Shown: piece by piece, positions 1-8,306 of the stretch
Numbering within the stretch: position 1 is the stretch's first letter
How the letters are laid out: the number at the start of each line of letters is the position of its first letter
NCBI RefSeq assembly: GCF_002973525.1
Contig: NZ_PVEN01000032.1
Location: 1 to 34,461 of the forward strand
Length of the DNA: 34,461 nt
Source: Paraburkholderia sp. BL21I4N1
GTDB taxonomy: Bacteria > Pseudomonadota > Gammaproteobacteria > Burkholderiales > Burkholderiaceae
Direction: 5' to 3'
The notes under the pieces: generated by a model
What the model was told of the DNA's origin: nothing
Seen by the model: only the letters and a program-made list of their open reading frames with translations
Databases searched by the model: none
Position numbers and translations under genes: made by a program

Positions 1-68
1 ACCGTGAAACGACTCCACGCCGATGATAGTGCGGATTGCCCGTGTGAAAGTAGGTAATCGTCAGGCTC
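1..68 (+). rRNA. rrf: 5S ribosomal RNA, 3' part only
   Basis: The first bases match the 3' half of a beta-proteobacterial 5S rRNA: the stretch with CCGATGATAGT, then TGCCCGTGTGAAAGTAGG, ending in GTCAGGC, which would pair with the GCCTG 5' end lying outside the window. A strong GC hairpin follows within 15 bases, as expected at the end of an rRNA operon. The exact 3' end is uncertain by a few bases. The 16S and 23S genes would lie to the left of the window. Confidence 0.9.
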
Positions 69-80
69 CCCTGCAGAAAA

Positions 81-117
81 CAGAAACCCCACCCCAGAAG
101 GTGGGGTTTCTGCGTTT
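81..117 (+). terminator. rRNA operon terminator
   Basis: A perfect 13-bp stem (CAGAAACCCCACC at 81-93 with GGTGGGGTTTCTG at 100-112) has a 6-base loop and a short T-containing tail. It sits directly behind the 5S rRNA. The T tract is poor, but the stem is very stable. Between it and the stop codon at 380 I see no gene or other recognisable element. Confidence 0.85.
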
Positions 118-379
118 ACGGCAGGGGAAAATCTCAGGCCTATCCCACCGTCCATATCCGGCACGACGGGCAAACCGTCACGTTGCACACTGGCGGACCC
201 AGCCCTCCCACGCCGTCCAACCACGCCCATTGTTCGCTCGGAAAACGGGCATCAGCGCGCACCTTCCTTCATGCTCTCGCCCCGAGCGACCCCCAAACCA
301 CCAACCACAAAACCCGCAAAATTCGAAACTAGAGGCGGCAACCGATAACTCACCATCTCTAGCATCGCTAACACAAGCC

Positions 380-1576
380 CTATCTTCCCTCAGCCAAAAA
401 CCGCTGCGCCAGTTGCACCCAATACGTCGAGCCAATAGGCAGCAACTCATCGTTAAAGTCATAGCTTGCGTTATGCAGGATGCAAGGACCTGCACCGTGT
501 CCCGAATCCCTGTGGCCGCCATCGCCGTTACCTAGAAAGGCGTAGCACCCCGGCTTCGCCAGCAACATGAAGGAAAAGTCCTCGGCGCCCATCGTCGGCT
601 CGACCGAGTCGTCGACATTTTCCGCCCCCACAATTTCCTTCATGACTGTCGCTGCAAAGCGAGCCTCCTCGCTACTGTTGATAGTCGGCGGGTAATTTCG
701 GTGGAAGTGCACATTCACCGAGCAATCGTAAGCGTCGGCGGTGCTCGCTGCGATCTTGCGCATACGCGCTTCGATCAGATCAAGCGTTTCGGTAGTAAAT
801 GTGCGCACCGTGCCTGCAAGCCACGCATCATTTGGAACCACATTCAACGCGTCGCCAGCGTGAATCTGCGTGATCGACAGTACAGCGGTATCGAGCGGTT
901 TCTTATTACGCGTGATGATGCCTTGCAATCCATTCGCAATCTGCACGGCAGTAAAGACCGGATCGCGCCCGTTATGCGGCAACGCCGCGTGCGAGCCGAT
1001 ACCTTTGATCTCAATACGAAATTCGTTGCTCGACGCCATGATCGGACCTGCGGTCACGCCGAATTGGCCCGCCGGCATGCCCGGCCAGTTGTGGATGCCG
1101 AACACCGCATCCACGGGAAACTTCACGAACAGACCGTCGTCGATCATGGCCTGTGCGCCGGCGCCGCCTTCCTCGGCAGGCTGGAAGATGAAGACGATCG
1201 TGCCGTCGAATTCACCATGCTTCACCAGATGCCGCGCTGCGCCGAGAAGCATGGCGGTATGTCCATCGTGGCCACACGCGTGCATCTTTCCATCGTTTTT
1301 CGACCGATGTTCGAAGCTGTTTAGCTCCTGAATCGGCAGCGCGTCCATATCGGCCCGAAGTCCAATAGAACGCGCGCTCGTGCCTCGTCTAAGTACGCCG
1401 ACCACACCGGTTTTGCCCAGTCCGCGGTGCGTTTCGATGCCCCAGGATTCAAGGGATCTGGCGACCAGATCTGCGGTCGCCGTCTCCTCATAGCGCAATT
1501 CCGGGTGGGCGTGGATGGTTCGTCGGAGAGTCTGGATTTCGCCGTGGGCGGCCTGGATTTCGGGGATCAGTTTCAT
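380..1576 (-). CDS. M20 family amidohydrolase (hippurate hydrolase-like)
   Basis: This is a 398-aa cytosolic metallo-amidohydrolase of peptidase family M20D, the group with hippurate hydrolases, N-acyl-amino-acid amidohydrolases and IAA-amino-acid hydrolases. Visible features from the chosen start: RRTIHAHPELRYEE near residues 18-31, DMDALP at 76-81, the metal-binding HACGHDGH with Cys101 and His103, and the Glu-Glu pair at 135-136 in PAEEGGAG. A C-terminal MGAEDFSF motif carries the last metal-ligand region. Length is typical. An upstream GTG at 1630 would add 18 residues; the start at 1576 is preferred because family members usually begin with MKLIPEI-like sequence just before the conserved core, but neither start has a good Shine-Dalgarno sequence. 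The substrate cannot be told from sequence. It is divergent from the molybdoenzyme gene and has no evident operon partner. Confidence 0.9.
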   Translation of the reverse strand: MKLIPEIQAAHGEIQTLRRTIHAHPELRYEETATADLVARSLESWGIETHRGLGKTGVVGVLRRGTSARSIGLRADMDALPIQELNSFEHRSKNDGKMHACGHDGHTAMLLGAARHLVKHGEFDGTIVFIFQPAEEGGAGAQAMIDDGLFVKFPVDAVFGIHNWPGMPAGQFGVTAGPIMASSNEFRIEIKGIGSHAALPHNGRDPVFTAVQIANGLQGIITRNKKPLDTAVLSITQIHAGDALNVVPNDAWLAGTVRTFTTETLDLIEARMRKIAASTADAYDCSVNVHFHRNYPPTINSSEEARFAATVMKEIVGAENVDDSVEPTMGAEDFSFMLLAKPGCYAFLGNGDGGHRDSGHGAGPCILHNASYDFNDELLPIGSTYWVQLAQRFLAEGR

Positions 1577-1755
1577 GATGGAGTGATATTGCGCTTGTGC
1601 TTTGACTTGCGTGGGATCGCTCGGGCTCACGTGACCCGGGCACGGTGATGAACGATTCTACGCCGAAGGCATTTTTGGCGGCAGCATGCAGGTTAACCGC
1701 CAATGGACGTAATAAAATTCGGCATCGCCTCACCGCTCCCCTCGACGGACCGACC

Positions 1756-3834
1756 ATGAATGCTCCGACTGAATTCGCCCGCGCCGTGTGTCCCCACGAT
1801 TGCCCGGACACCTGCGCGATGCGCGTCACCGTCGAAGAGGGCAAGGCGATCAAGGTGGTCGGCGATCCCGATCATCCGCCGACGCAAGGCGCGTTGTGTA
1901 CCAAAGTCAGCCGATACGCGGAGCGCGTGCATCATCCGCGTCGCTTGACCACACCAATGAAGCGCGTCGGCCGTAAAGGCGAGGGCCGCTTTGAACCGAT
2001 CAGTTGGGACGAGGCGCTCGAACTCGCCGCAACTCGCCTGTCGGAGATTGCCCGCCGCGCGCCGGAAGCGATCTTGCCGTACAGCTACGCCGGCACGATG
2101 GGTCTGATTCAGGGCGATAGCATCGCCCAGCGGTTTTTCCACAAACTCGGTGCGTCGCAACTGGACCGAACGATCTGCGCCGCGGCCGGCGCGGCCGGGC
2201 TGAAATATACGTACGGCGCGAGCGTCGGCATGCTGACCGAGTTTTTCGCCGAGAGCGAGATCATTCTGATCTGGGGCTCGAATCCGATCGCGTCGAACCT
2301 GCATTTCTGGACGCGCGCTCAGGAGGCCAAACGCCGAGGCGCGCGGCTGATCGCGATCGATCCGTATCGCTCGTTGACCGCGGAAAAATGCCATCAGCAC
2401 ATTGCGCTGAAACCCGGCACCGACGGTGCATTGGCGCTCGGCATGACGAGCGTGCTAATCACGGAGAATCTGCTCGATCACGCCTATATCGCCGACCATA
2501 CGCTGGGTTTCGCCGAACTGAAGGCCCGCGCGCTGACGTATTCGCCATCGCGCGTCGCCGACATTTGCGGTATCGACGAGCACGTGATCGTCGATCTTGC
2601 GCGACTCTACGGCAGCACGAAGAAGGCCGCGATCCGGATGAACTACGGCCTCCAGCGAGTTCGCGGCGGTGGCAATGCCGTGCGCGCCATTGCCAGTCTG
2701 CCTTCTCTGACGGGCGCATGGCGCGAGCGGGCCGGCGGTGCGCTACTGTCGTCGGGTGGCTGGGCGCCGGTCGACTCGCATGCGTTGCAACGTCCGGATC
2801 TGATGCCAGGCTGGCCGGCCAATCCCAGCCGCGTCATCAACATGAACGCGATCGGCGATGCTTTGCTGCATCCTGGCAACGCCGCTTTTGGACCGAAGGT
2901 CGAAGCCATCATCGTCTACAACTCGAATCCGGTGGCCGTTGCACCGGATTCCGAGCGGGTCGCGGCAGGCTTTGCACGCGACGATCTATTCACGATCGTC
3001 CTGGAGCATTTCCAGACCGACACCGCGGACTACGCCGATCTCCTGTTGCCGGCCACGACGCAACTCGAGCATCTCGACGTGCACAAGTCCTACGGCCACA
3101 CACACGTCATGGTCAACTTGCCGGCGATCGCGCCGGTCGGCGAAGCGCGGCCCAACACGGAAATCTTCCGCGGCTTCGCGCGGCACATGGGCCTCGACGA
3201 GCCGGCGCTGTTCGAGAGCGATGAAACCCTCGCGCGAGCCGCTTTCCGTTGGCAGGACAAAACGCTCGAAGGCGTGAGTTGGGAGACGCTGAAGCAGACC
3301 GGTTGGGCGAGGCTGAAGCTGCCCGACGCGCCCTTCGCCGAGGGCGAATTCCGCACGCCGTCCGGAAAGTGTGAGTTTTACAGCGAGCGCCTCGCGCAGC
3401 AGGGGCTCGACCCGCTGCCGGATTATCTGCCGCCCTACGAATCGGCCGACGGCGCGCCCGAGCTTGCTGCCCGTTACCCGCTGGCCATGATCTCGCCGCC
3501 CGCGCGCAATTTCCTGAACAGCACCTTCGTCAACGTCGAGAGTCTGCGCTCGACTGAAGGCGAACCGCATCTGGAAATGCATCCTGCCGACGCACAGTCG
3601 CGCGACATCGTCGATGGCGCGCAGGTGCGCATCTTCAACGATCGCGGCTCGATGCAGGCGCGCGCCCGCGTCACGGATAAGGCGCGCGCGGGGCTCGTGG
3701 TCGGCCTGTCGATCTGGTGGAAAAAACTCGCACCGGACGGCCGCAATGCAAATCAGGTCACCAGTCAGGCACTCACCGATCTAGGCGGATCGGCCACGTT
3801 CTACGACTGCCTCGTCGAAGTCGAGCGCGTCTGA
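1756..3834 (+). CDS. molybdopterin (Mo-bisPGD) oxidoreductase, formate dehydrogenase-like large subunit
   Basis: This is a 692-aa protein of the DMSO reductase superfamily. The N-terminal [4Fe-4S] motif is seen as Cys12, Cys16, Cys20 and Cys48 (CPHDCPDTC ... ALC). In RTICAAAGAAGL, Cys141 falls where E. coli FdhF has its molybdenum-ligating selenocysteine (Sec140), so a Cys ligand is inferred. The C-terminal molydopterin-dinucleotide-binding domain starts near the PLAMISPPARNFLNSTF region and ends with the typical NQVTSQALTDLGGSATFYD. No twin-arginine leader is present, so a cytoplasmic location is expected. There is no adjacent iron-sulfur or membrane subunit gene. The in-frame ORF extends upstream to 1645, but the ATG at 1756 puts the FeS motif at the usual distance from the N terminus. 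Substrate unknown; the product may be annotated elsewhere as an oxidoreductase of the formate dehydrogenase or BisC type. Confidence 0.88.
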   Translation: MNAPTEFARAVCPHDCPDTCAMRVTVEEGKAIKVVGDPDHPPTQGALCTKVSRYAERVHHPRRLTTPMKRVGRKGEGRFEPISWDEALELAATRLSEIARRAPEAILPYSYAGTMGLIQGDSIAQRFFHKLGASQLDRTICAAAGAAGLKYTYGASVGMLTEFFAESEIILIWGSNPIASNLHFWTRAQEAKRRGARLIAIDPYRSLTAEKCHQHIALKPGTDGALALGMTSVLITENLLDHAYIADHTLGFAELKARALTYSPSRVADICGIDEHVIVDLARLYGSTKKAAIRMNYGLQRVRGGGNAVRAIASLPSLTGAWRERAGGALLSSGGWAPVDSHALQRPDLMPGWPANPSRVINMNAIGDALLHPGNAAFGPKVEAIIVYNSNPVAVAPDSERVAAGFARDDLFTIVLEHFQTDTADYADLLLPATTQLEHLDVHKSYGHTHVMVNLPAIAPVGEARPNTEIFRGFARHMGLDEPALFESDETLARAAFRWQDKTLEGVSWETLKQTGWARLKLPDAPFAEGEFRTPSGKCEFYSERLAQQGLDPLPDYLPPYESADGAPELAARYPLAMISPPARNFLNSTFVNVESLRSTEGEPHLEMHPADAQSRDIVDGAQVRIFNDRGSMQARARVTDKARAGLVVGLSIWWKKLAPDGRNANQVTSQALTDLGGSATFYDCLVEVERV

Positions 3835-3963
3835 AACGTGCTCAAACATCCCGTGGCTGCTGGCCAGAACAGGTTCGAGGCCGCAGTCTAACCCCAGCGC
3901 TTTTCGCGAATAGCACAGAGGTGCCCATGCTACGATGCGTTTTTAGCACGACCATTCGAAAAT

Positions 3964-3974
3964 AAAGGAGGAGA
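3964..3974 (+). promoter_or_regulatory. strong ribosome binding site of the acyl-CoA ligase gene
   Basis: AAAGGAGGAGA is an almost perfect match to the anti-Shine-Dalgarno sequence and lies 6 bases before the ATG at 3981. It fixes the start of the ligase gene. The rest of the 146-base gap after the molybdoenzyme gene shows no clear terminator or promoter by eye. Confidence 0.75.
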
Positions 3975-3980
3975 CGCTGC

Positions 3981-5654
3981 ATGGACAAAATCTGGCTGAA
4001 ATCTTATCCGCCCGGCGTTCCCGCAGAGATCGACCCGACTCGCTATTCGTCGGTCGCCGACCTGCTCGAGGAAGCCTTCCGCGACCATCGCGCCAAACCG
4101 GCGTTCGTCTGCATGGGCAAGCAGATCAGTTACGGCGAGCTCGACACGCTCTCGCGCAAACTGGCTGCGTGGTTTCAGTCGAAGGGTCTCGCGCGCGGCT
4201 CCCGTATCGCGATCATGATGCCGAACGTGTTGCAATATCCGGTGGCGATCGCCGCGATTTTGCGCGCCGGTTACGTGGTCGTGAACGTGAACCCGCTTTA
4301 CACGCCGCGCGAACTCGAGCATCAGCTCAAGGACAGCGGCGCTGAAGCGATCATTCTGCTCGAGAATTTCGCGGTGACGCTGCAGGCGATTGTGCGCAAT
4401 ACCGCGGTCAAGCACGTTGTCGTTGCGGCCATGGGCGACCTGATGGGCATCAAGGGCTCGTTGGTGAACTTCGTCGTGCGCCGGGTCAAGAAGATGGTGC
4501 CGGCCTGGAATCTGCCGGGCCACGTCAGATTCAACACGGCGATCGCCGAAGGCGGTCGGCAAAGCTTCAAGCCGGTTCAGCAAGGCCCGGACGACGTCGC
4601 GTTTCTCCAATACACCGGCGGCACGACCGGCGTGGCCAAGGGCGCGACGCTGCTACACCGGAATCTGATCGCCAACGTGCTGCAGTCGGAGATCTGGCTC
4701 GAGCCGGTCCGCGCCGGCCGCACCGATATCGATCAGTTCATCACGGTCGTCGCGCTGCCGCTTTATCACGTGTTCGCGCTGACCGTTTGTGGACTGCTGA
4801 CGATCCGTACCGGCGGCCTCGGCGTGCTGATTCCGAATCCGCGCGATATCCCTGGCATGATCAAGGCGCTGCAGGGCTACCAGATCAATACGATTCCGGC
4901 GGTCAACACGCTCTATAACGCGATGCTGAACAGCCCGGATTTCCATAAGCTCGATTTCTCGAAACTGCTTGCCGCGAACGGTGGCGGTATGGCGGTGCAG
5001 GAAGCGGTGGCCAAGCGCTGGTACGAACGCACGCATACGCCGATTATCGAAGGCTATGGGTTGTCGGAGACTTCGCCGTGCGTGACCTGCAACCCGGTGA
5101 GCGTCACGGAATACAGCGGGACGATCGGTTTGCCGCTGCCGTCGACGGAAATTTCGATTCGCGACGACGACGGCAACGAGGTGCCGCTCGGTCAGCCGGG
5201 TGAAATCTGCATCCGCGGGCCGCAGGTGATGGCGGGCTACTGGAATCGTCCGGACGAAACGGCGAAGGTGATGACGTCGGACGGTTTCTTCAAATCCGGC
5301 GACGTGGGCTTCATGAACGAAGGAGGCTTCGTCAAGATCGTGGACCGTAAGAAGGACATGATTCTGGTGTCCGGCTTCAACGTTTATCCGAACGAGATCG
5401 AAGACGTGGTCGCGAAGCTGCCGGGCGTGTTCGAAGTCGCGGCGGTCGGCGTCCCCGATCAGCACTCGGGCGAAGCGGTGAAGTTGTTCGTCGTGAAGAA
5501 GGATCAAGCGCTTACCGACGCGGACATTTTCGCGTACTGCAAAACGCAGTTGACCGGCTATAAGCGGCCGAAGATCGTTGAATTCCGCACGGAACTGCCG
5601 AAGAGCAACGTCGGCAAGATTCTGCGTCGTGAGTTGCGCGACGGCCGGGCATAA
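3981..5654 (+). CDS. fadD: long-chain fatty acid--CoA ligase (AMP-forming)
   Basis: This 557-aa enzyme of the ANL adenylate-forming superfamily activates fatty acids with ATP and CoA to acyl-CoA for beta-oxidation or lipid synthesis. The phosphate-binding signature is YTGGTTGVAKG at residues 211-221, the A5 motif EGYGLSETSP at 357-366, the A7/A8 region includes KSGDVGF and the hinge DRKKDMI, and the A10 lysine is Lys546 in KSNVGKILRREL. Length and the N-terminal MDKIWLKSYPPGVP are those of FadD from beta- and gamma-proteobacteria. The start is supported by the strong ribosome binding site. It is a monocistronic-looking gene closed by a terminator 28 bases downstream. Exact chain-length preference cannot be read from sequence. 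Confidence 0.93.
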   Translation: MDKIWLKSYPPGVPAEIDPTRYSSVADLLEEAFRDHRAKPAFVCMGKQISYGELDTLSRKLAAWFQSKGLARGSRIAIMMPNVLQYPVAIAAILRAGYVVVNVNPLYTPRELEHQLKDSGAEAIILLENFAVTLQAIVRNTAVKHVVVAAMGDLMGIKGSLVNFVVRRVKKMVPAWNLPGHVRFNTAIAEGGRQSFKPVQQGPDDVAFLQYTGGTTGVAKGATLLHRNLIANVLQSEIWLEPVRAGRTDIDQFITVVALPLYHVFALTVCGLLTIRTGGLGVLIPNPRDIPGMIKALQGYQINTIPAVNTLYNAMLNSPDFHKLDFSKLLAANGGGMAVQEAVAKRWYERTHTPIIEGYGLSETSPCVTCNPVSVTEYSGTIGLPLPSTEISIRDDDGNEVPLGQPGEICIRGPQVMAGYWNRPDETAKVMTSDGFFKSGDVGFMNEGGFVKIVDRKKDMILVSGFNVYPNEIEDVVAKLPGVFEVAAVGVPDQHSGEAVKLFVVKKDQALTDADIFAYCKTQLTGYKRPKIVEFRTELPKSNVGKILRRELRDGRA

Positions 5655-5681
5655 GCGTCAGGCAATAGTCTATAGAGACAG

Positions 5682-5719
5682 AAAGGCCCGACAGACGGAA
5701 GTCTGCCGGGCCTTTTTTT
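5682..5719 (+). terminator. terminator of the acyl-CoA ligase gene
   Basis: AAAGGCCCG...CAGAC pairs with GTCTG...CGGGCCTTT around a GGAA loop, followed by a T run ending near 5719. It has a 15-bp stem with one internal mismatch. It is a classic rho-independent terminator for the plus-strand gene, and the A-rich left flank could also work weakly on the other strand. Confidence 0.9.
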
Positions 5720-5785
5720 CATCAAGCCGCCACTGCGGAAGCGTACGGGACGAAACGCAATCGGTCTTCGCATACCCAGCCATAT

Positions 5786-5812
5786 AAAAAAAGGCGCCCG
5801 AAGGCGCCTTTG
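5786..5812 (-). terminator. terminator of the porin gene
   Basis: Read on the minus strand it is AAAGGCGCC, loop TTCG, GGCGCCTTT followed by a run of T residues: a short, very stable hairpin with a U-rich tail. It lies 26 bases beyond the porin stop codon. It separates the porin gene from the oppositely oriented acyl-CoA ligase gene. Confidence 0.9.
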
Positions 5813-5837
5813 AGGCAGACTGCTTTATTACGACTTA

Positions 5838-7019
5838 TTAGAACTTGTGGCGGATGCCGACGCGAGCCGTGAACTGGTTCTGGTTCGACGAACCCGACAG
5901 GCCGTTGATGCCAGCCGTAGCTGCGACCGTTGCGCCGGCTGCGTTCAGCGTGTCGCCCAGAGCGTGTTGGTACACACCCGTCACGTACACGTCGGTACGC
6001 TTCGACAGGAAGTAGTCCACGCCGACTGCGCCTTGGTGGTACTGAGCGCGCGATGCGCCAGCGATTTCCACGCCGCGCGTGTAGTCATATGCAGCGCCGA
6101 TCAGCAATGCCGGGGTCAACTGATACTTGAAGTTGAGTTCCGCGTTGTTGAACGTAGCCGATTGGCCCTTGTACTGAGCCAGGCCCGGCGACGTGTACGA
6201 CGCACCCAGGTTGCCGAAGCGGATGTTCGAGTACGTTGCACCGATCGTTGCCGCGCCGAACGTGTACGCGCCGCCTGCACCGATCACCTGGTACGTGTTA
6301 GCCGATGCGAAGCCAGCGTACGACGGCGTCGTCACTGCAGCGTTCGCTGCCGTGGTCGTGCCGCCGTTGTTGAACAGGCCACCCGAAGCCGACGGGGTGC
6401 GTGCGTTCAAGTAACCGACGCCCAAAACGAGGGGACCATTGTTGTAGCCAGCGCCCAACGACCAGATCTGGTTCGACGTAACGTTGCCTGCAACACCGCC
6501 GAAGCTGTACGTGCCGCCGAACGTCAGGCCGCCGTAGTTTGCGCTCGTGTACTTGACCGTGTTGTTGGTGCGGTACGCGTTGTTGAAGTTGTCGATGTCG
6601 CCCGGGTGAGCAGCGATGTAGCCGCCCCACTGGTCGCCCGCTTCCAGCGGACCGACATAGTCGACCACGGAGTCGTACTGACGACCCAGCGTGACCGTGC
6701 CGAATTGGCTCGACAGGCCGACGTAAGCTTGACGACCGAACATCAGGCCGCCTTGACCCAGCTTGCCGGTGTTCACGTCAAAGCCGTTTTCCAACACGAA
6801 GATGGCCTTCAGACCGCCGCCCAGATCTTCCGTGCCGCGCAGGCCGAAACGCGAGCCTTGCAGAACGCCGCTGGACAGGTTGTACAGGTGCTTGCCACCC
6901 GAGTTGGTGTTGACGTTGAAGCCTTCGTCAATGATGCCGTACAGGGTCACGCTGCTCTGAGCATGTGCGACGCCTGCGAATGCGCCCAGTGCTGCGAGAG
7001 CGAGAAGCGACTTTTTCAT
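5838..7019 (-). CDS. Gram-negative general porin (OmpC-like, Burkholderia type)
   Basis: This 393-aa precursor has a Sec signal peptide of about 20 residues (MKKSLLALAALGAFAGVAHA, cleavage before QSSVTLYG). The mature chain of about 373 residues begins SSVTLYGIIDEG, contains FGLRGTEDLGGGLKAIFVLENGF, and ends with the aromatic C-terminal residue Phe (RVGIRHKF) needed for outer-membrane insertion by BAM. These are hallmarks of the 16-stranded trimeric diffusion porins abundant in Burkholderiales. The ORF is open for 41 further codons upstream, but the start at 7019 is supported by the signal peptide and by a TTGGAGA ribosome binding site about 7 bases before it. It is probably highly expressed; codon use is strongly biased and the leader is long with a hairpin. 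Confidence 0.95.
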   Translation of the reverse strand: MKKSLLALAALGAFAGVAHAQSSVTLYGIIDEGFNVNTNSGGKHLYNLSSGVLQGSRFGLRGTEDLGGGLKAIFVLENGFDVNTGKLGQGGLMFGRQAYVGLSSQFGTVTLGRQYDSVVDYVGPLEAGDQWGGYIAAHPGDIDNFNNAYRTNNTVKYTSANYGGLTFGGTYSFGGVAGNVTSNQIWSLGAGYNNGPLVLGVGYLNARTPSASGGLFNNGGTTTAANAAVTTPSYAGFASANTYQVIGAGGAYTFGAATIGATYSNIRFGNLGASYTSPGLAQYKGQSATFNNAELNFKYQLTPALLIGAAYDYTRGVEIAGASRAQYHQGAVGVDYFLSKRTDVYVTGVYQHALGDTLNAAGATVAATAGINGLSGSSNQNQFTARVGIRHKF

Positions 7020-7091
7020 CGAATGATCTCCAAGGATTACGAATCTTTTGTACAAGGCGAATATTTGTCTAGCGTTGAGGCCTTGCTTGTC

Positions 7092-7109
7092 CAACTTCGC
7101 GAGAAGTTG
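7092..7109. repeat. perfect inverted repeat in the porin leader
   Basis: CAACTTC-GCGA-GAAGTTG is a perfect 7-bp inverted repeat with a 4-base centre, 73-90 bases upstream of the porin start. It may be a 5'-UTR hairpin or a protein-binding operator of the porin gene. The rest of the 302-base gap between the porin and coq7 (7020-7321) holds no gene that I can see. Confidence 0.5.
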
Positions 7110-7193
7110 CACGTAATGTAACAAAAGGCATACATGGCACAAAGAAAAAGGAGACGGCCTGGAACGCTCCTGTTTCGTTTACGCAACATGGTC

Positions 7194-7199
7194 TAAAAT
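7194..7199 (+). promoter_or_regulatory. candidate -10 element for coq7
   Basis: TAAAAT lies about 120 bases upstream of the coq7 start in an otherwise GC-rich region. No convincing -35 box stands 16-18 bases before it, so this is a weak call. Confidence 0.3.
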
Positions 7200-7321
7200 C
7201 AGGAATTGGCCGTCGAAATCATGCGGATCAAAGGTTTTCGCGGCGCCGTGTTCCGCCCGCAAAGCCTTGTCACACGGGCCTTCCGGTTTGTCGGGGCGGC
7301 TGTCGAATGAGGGAGTGCTGA

Positions 7322-7960
7322 ATGTTTCTGGACGAGTTGATTAGCGAATTTGATCGGGGTTTACGCTCAATGACCGGCGTGTCGCGGATGAGTCGTCCGT
7401 TACCGGTTCCGCAAGAATCATCGGTGAGTGGCGAGGTGCCTGAACTCTCACCCGCGGAGCGCGCGCATGCCGCCGGATTGATGCGTGTGAACCATGTCGG
7501 CGAGGTGTGCGCCCAGGCGCTTTACCAGGCGCAAAAGCTCGCCACCCGGTCGCCTTCATTGCAAGCGGTGTTCACGCGTGCCGCGATCGAGGAAGAAGAT
7601 CACCTCGCATGGACCGCGAAACGCCTCGAAGCCCTCGATTCGCGTCCGAGTCTGTTGAACCCGGTCTGGTACACCGGCGCGCTGGCTATCGGTCTTGCGG
7701 CCGGCCGTCTGGGCGACCGCGTGAGCCTGGGTTTCATGGCGGAAACCGAGCGGCAGGTGGAGCAGCATCTGGATAGCCATCTTGACCAGTTGCCGGCCGC
7801 CGACCACGCGTCGCGCGCCATCGTCGAGCAGATGCGTGTGGATGAAGCCGAGCACGGCAAGGCCGCCATGGACGCCGGTGGCATCGAGTTGCCGTTGCCC
7901 GTGCGTGCGCTGATGCGCGCGGTGTCGAAAGTCATGACGCGCACCGCCTATTACATATAG
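7322..7960 (+). CDS. coq7: 2-polyprenyl-3-methyl-6-methoxy-1,4-benzoquinone monooxygenase (ubiquinone hydroxylase)
   Basis: This 212-aa di-iron carboxylate hydroxylase does the C6 (last) ring hydroxylation in ubiquinone synthesis, acting at the inner membrane. The ferritin-like ligands are visible: Glu61 in NHVGEVCAQ, the ExxH of EEEDH (Glu91, His94), Glu143 in ETERQVEQH, and the second ExxH in DEAEH (Glu175, His178). The amphipathic C terminus (LMRAVSKVMTRTAYYI) is typical of bacterial Coq7. A GGGAG ribosome binding site stands just before the ATG. Length is standard for beta-proteobacteria. It is a single gene; the downstream gap separates it from the cell-division cluster. Confidence 0.95.
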   Translation: MFLDELISEFDRGLRSMTGVSRMSRPLPVPQESSVSGEVPELSPAERAHAAGLMRVNHVGEVCAQALYQAQKLATRSPSLQAVFTRAAIEEEDHLAWTAKRLEALDSRPSLLNPVWYTGALAIGLAAGRLGDRVSLGFMAETERQVEQHLDSHLDQLPAADHASRAIVEQMRVDEAEHGKAAMDAGGIELPLPVRALMRAVSKVMTRTAYYI

Positions 7961-8277
7961 GGCATAAAAAAGCCGAAACCGGGATTCAGGATAGAAAATG
8001 CAGCCCCGGCACCGTCGGCAGAACGCAAGACCGGAAGTGGGACGGCGCCTCGCGCGTCGTCCGCCGCAAGTCGCTGAAAATCCCGCCGGCACCCCCCAAT
8101 CCCGCTTCACGATCTCTTACATTCCGCGCTGTTCCCCCGCACTTTTCACGTATCACCTTCACAAGTTGCACTAGCTCATTCATTTATAACGGTTTTCCGT
8201 TTTATGTCTGACGTGAAGTAGTCGCGCTAAGTCCTTGTTCTAACAAACAAAATTCGGTCAAAAAGCGGTTATCTCCC
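7961..8277. other. non-coding stretch between coq7 and the mra promoter
   Basis: I see no convincing gene here on either strand. The AAAAAAGCC...-rich start after coq7 could be part of a weak terminator, but I cannot find a clean stem. AT content rises from about 8160 towards the mraZ promoter. TATAAC at 8185-8190 resembles a -10 box but has no -35 at proper spacing. Confidence 0.6.
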
Positions 8278-8306
8278 TTGACCCCTCTTTAGCGTTACTC
8301 TAAAGT
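8278..8306 (+). promoter_or_regulatory. sigma70-like promoter of the dcw cluster (Pmra)
   Basis: TTGACC at 8278-8283 and TAAAGT at 8301-8306 are separated by exactly 17 bases, a good housekeeping promoter. Transcription would start near 8313, leaving a leader of about 148 bases before the mraZ GTG. It is the only strong promoter-like sequence I see ahead of the 15-gene cluster. Confidence 0.65.

Noticed and set aside
23..535. 170-codon open frame starting inside the 5S rRNA
   Set aside because: It runs through the rRNA, its terminator and the end of the M20 gene, with no family features.
5847..7121. 424-codon open frame on the plus strand opposite the porin gene
   Set aside because: The porin on the other strand has a signal peptide, family motifs and a proper ribosome binding site; the plus-strand frame has none.
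8185..8190. TATAAC as an additional promoter upstream of mraZ
   Set aside because: No -35-like hexamer at 16-18 bases; the TTGACC-17-TAAAGT pair at 8278-8306 is far better.
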